In this document: piece by piece, positions 61,922 through 64,000 of the stretch
Numbering within the stretch: the stretch's first letter is position 1
How the letters are laid out: the number at the start of each line of letters is the position of its first letter
Assembly: GCF_050271975.1 (NCBI RefSeq)
Contig: NZ_CP189850.1
Location: forward strand, 2,790,001 to 2,854,000
Reading direction: 5' to 3'
Length of the DNA stretch: 64,000 bases
Source: Litorimonas sp947503715
GTDB taxonomy: Bacteria; Pseudomonadota; Alphaproteobacteria; Caulobacterales; Maricaulaceae
Notes under the pieces: generated by a model
Database searches by the model: none
What the model was told of the DNA's origin: nothing
What the model saw: only the letters and a program-made list of their open reading frames with translations
Made by a program: the position numbers and the translations under genes

Positions 61922-62754
61922 GCGGCGTCTCCCAATTTACAGGCCCGCACCCACCAATCGGGTTGGGCCGCGCTCAAGCTCGTAGCAAATGCTACCGCCT
62001 GCGCATCAGACCGGAATATACCGAAACAGGTCGCCCCCGACCCGGACATCCGCGCGAGTTGACAATCGGGCTGTTGCGCGAGGGCGCGGAGCACATCGGA
62101 GATGACGGGCGCCTGCGCAATGGCGAAATCCTGCATGTCATTCACTCCTGCCAAGGCAAGGGAAAGCAGATCACCGGATGTTGCATTCGGCTTGGGTTCC
62201 GCTGCGCGGGGTTTCGCATCCATGGATTTAAAGATTACCCCCGTAGACACCGCGACACCCGGATTGACGAGCACGGCGGAGAGTTGACCGAGGCCCGGCA
62301 AGAGTTCCACCTCTTCCCCAATCCCTCGCATCATGGCCGTGCGGGACCAGCGACAGACGGGAATATCCGCGCCAAGTTGGTAGGCGAGATCATGGTCGGA
62401 CATTGAATTCTCAAACATCCGCAGTACCGCGCCTGCATTGGCACTACCGCCGCCCAGCCCAGCAGAAACGGGCAGATTTTTTTGGAGATGGATATGATGC
62501 GGGGCAGCTTGTGCAAGTGTCATCGCGCGGAGAATGAGATTGTCCGGTCCGGTGGGAAGATCATCCGCGCCAGTAATCGTGAGGCGCGTTTCCTCGACAG
62601 GTGTGAAGGTGAGATGATCGCCAATATCTGCAAACACAACAAGACTATCCAACGGATGATATTCATCCGCCCGAACGGCCCCAACATGAAGTGTCAGATT
62701 GACTTTCGCGCGCGCTGTTTCCGTTCGCGTCTTATTCCCAACCCCAGAGGACAC
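61918..62754 (-). CDS. ispE: 4-diphosphocytidyl-2-C-methyl-D-erythritol kinase
   Basis: GHMP kinase of the non-mevalonate isoprenoid pathway. N-terminal ARAKVNLTLHV, PVSAGLGGGSANAGA (ATP loop), GADIPVC and a C-terminal MSGSGATCFG. The start is uncertain: GTG at 62754 (278 residues), 4 nt after the TPR-gene stop, is chosen; the frame opens at another GTG (62802) inside the upstream gene. Confidence 0.92.
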   Translation of the reverse strand: MSSGVGNKTRTETARAKVNLTLHVGAVRADEYHPLDSLVVFADIGDHLTFTPVEETRLTITGADDLPTGPDNLILRAMTLAQAAPHHIHLQKNLPVSAGLGGGSANAGAVLRMFENSMSDHDLAYQLGADIPVCRWSRTAMMRGIGEEVELLPGLGQLSAVLVNPGVAVSTGVIFKSMDAKPRAAEPKPNATSGDLLSLALAGVNDMQDFAIAQAPVISDVLRALAQQPDCQLARMSGSGATCFGIFRSDAQAVAFATSLSAAQPDWWVRACKLGDAA

Positions 62755-62758
62755 AGCC

Positions 62759-64000
62759 TTATGGCAGAGCTTGCACTGTGACCGGAACCGCTTCCAGACC
62801 ACCTTCGAGCTTCAAGGCAATATTCGCTTTTTCCTTCTCCGTCGGTTCAAACAGGAGGGCGCGTTTCCACTGATAGCCCGCCTCGCGTTTGCGGCCCAAT
62901 TTCCAATAGACATCGCCCAGATGATCGATAATCGTTGCGGAAGACGGATCGAGCGCGACGGCGTCTTCGAGGTGGATTTTCGCCTCCTCATAGTCGCCGA
63001 GTTTGTAATGCGCCCAGCCGAGACTGTCCGTGATCGCACCGGAATTGGGTTCCTGCGCCAGCGCTTTTTCGATCATCTCAAACGCTTCAACAAGGTTCTC
63101 ACCCCGGTCGACCCATGTATAGCCGAGATAGTTAAGCGTATCGACGTCATCGGGTTGATATTCCAGCACGCGTTTGAAATCCGCTTCCGCTTCCGGCCAG
63201 CGGTTCAGGCGTTCATAGATAATACCGCGAAAGCGCAAGGGTTCGACATTGGCCGTGATTTCTTCGTCCGTCATGGAATCAACGATACGGGTGTAAAATG
63301 GCAGCGCTTCTTCGTAATTTTCGCGGAAGAACCGGGCGCGGCCTAAACTCTCGCGGGTCAGCAGACTGCCTTCGCGGTCGTTCAAATCTTCCAAAACGCG
63401 AAGGGCGTCATCGTCCTTCTCCTGAACGAAATAGATATTCGCGATATTGAGTTGGGACGAGATATAGTAAGGATTACTGTCCGGAATCGCGCGGTAGAGG
63501 TCATAGGCATCCATCTGCCCGACTTCGCCTTTTTCTTCCAACATAGAGCCCAACCAGATTGCGGATTTTTGGTAGGATGGATCAATCCACCGCGCAAAGC
63601 GCAAATAAAGTTCTGCGCCGTCCATGGACCGATTTCGGGCGAAAAAGGCCCAACTGGGATCAGTGACAGCACGGGCCGCCTGCCCTTTAATCGAAATCTT
63701 GGGCAGGTCACGTCCGGCTTCCAGCGCATCACGATATTCACCAACAGGGCCAATCGTTAGACCTTCATTATCGTCCAACAGTTCGGTGAGATTTTCCAAC
63801 GCGTCTGCGGTTTGACCCTGTAGCGCCAACATCCGGGCGCGTGTCAAGGCAATTTCAACGCCTGAAATGCCGGTCGCCTCGACCTCATCCAGTTTGATAG
63901 CTGCCGCGTCGTATTTTTCTTCGAGAATATCGATTTTCGCGTTTTGCAATTTTCCGAACGCGTTGAAATATTCGGCCCCGCCAATACTCTCAAACCGTGT
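62759..64000 (-). CDS. TPR-repeat protein, 5' end outside the window
   Basis: At least 413 residues. Tandem TPR motifs (YEEALPFYTRIVD, RWPEAEADFKRVLEYQPDDVDTLNYLGYTWVDRGE, SLGWAHYKLGDYEEAKIHLEDAVALDPSS). The frame continues open to base 64000, so the N terminus is not seen. Likely a secreted or periplasmic scaffold, but the signal sequence would lie outside the window. Upstream neighbour of ispE. Confidence 0.85.
   Translation of the reverse strand, partial: TRFESIGGAEYFNAFGKLQNAKIDILEEKYDAAAIKLDEVEATGISGVEIALTRARMLALQGQTADALENLTELLDDNEGLTIGPVGEYRDALEAGRDLPKISIKGQAARAVTDPSWAFFARNRSMDGAELYLRFARWIDPSYQKSAIWLGSMLEEKGEVGQMDAYDLYRAIPDSNPYYISSQLNIANIYFVQEKDDDALRVLEDLNDREGSLLTRESLGRARFFRENYEEALPFYTRIVDSMTDEEITANVEPLRFRGIIYERLNRWPEAEADFKRVLEYQPDDVDTLNYLGYTWVDRGENLVEAFEMIEKALAQEPNSGAITDSLGWAHYKLGDYEEAKIHLEDAVALDPSSATIIDHLGDVYWKLGRKREAGYQWKRALLFEPTEKEKANIALKLEGGLEAVPVTVQALP

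Overview
This is chromosomal DNA of a Gram-negative bacterium, most likely an alphaproteobacterium of the Caulobacterales/Maricaulales (Hyphomonadaceae-like) type. The evidence is a DUF1489 protein, a SleB-type cell-wall hydrolase, a large TonB-dependent receptor, ClpS/ClpA, type II secretion genes, split glyQ/glyS and many intergenic CCCGGC/CCCCGC palindromes. Base composition is moderate. No phage module, rRNA or CRISPR array was seen. The assignment is inferred from gene content only.

0-5 kb (minus strand) holds an envelope-stress-like operon: a BlaI-type repressor, an M56 (BlaR1-type) membrane metalloprotease, a membrane protein with a Leu-Glu-Gly-Leu-Lys-Gly repeat, and an HtrA/DegP protease. 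A perfect 13-bp dyad lies on the putative promoter of the repressor. A methyltransferase and small secreted or unknown proteins follow. 5-14.5 kb holds a head-GIN protein, ileS, tesB, an orphan secreted protein and a lipid-anchored PQQ/heme alcohol dehydrogenase.

14.6-24.2 kb is a relatively AT-rich sugar-acid catabolic island ending close to tRNA-Asn. It encodes a UxuB-like reductase, an AGE-family epimerase, an Nramp-fold transporter that lacks the metal-binding motifs, UxuA, an SSS symporter, a Gfo/Idh oxidoreductase and, divergently, a ManD-type mannonate dehydratase. It therefore carries two unrelated mannonate dehydratases and two transporters, with UxuR/ExuR-like half-sites (ATACCAATA) in the control regions. 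The kinase, aldolase and regulator must be elsewhere.

24.8-37.8 kb is mostly housekeeping: an Mpo1-like protein, pyrB with a dihydroorotase-like pseudo-enzyme, a P450, clpA/clpS, a DacA-type carboxypeptidase, panC, a hybrid histidine kinase and a GNAT. 37.9-43.8 kb has the TonB receptor with a clear terminator, a DUF1489 protein, a JmjC/cupin-like protein and a membrane-anchored GH24 lysozyme. 43.8-50.6 kb has mgtE and a type II secretion group (gspC, gspD, gspN, a lipoprotein and a convergent A24 prepilin peptidase), then folD.

50.6-64 kb has SleB, PhoD, ppdK, glyQ and glyS separated by a DUF559 endonuclease-like gene and a MITE-like palindrome, a DUF2007 protein, a polyprenyl diphosphate synthase, a WecA/MraY-type transferase, ispE and a TPR protein cut by the right edge. 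Palindromic intergenic elements of about 75-170 bp recur at eight places.
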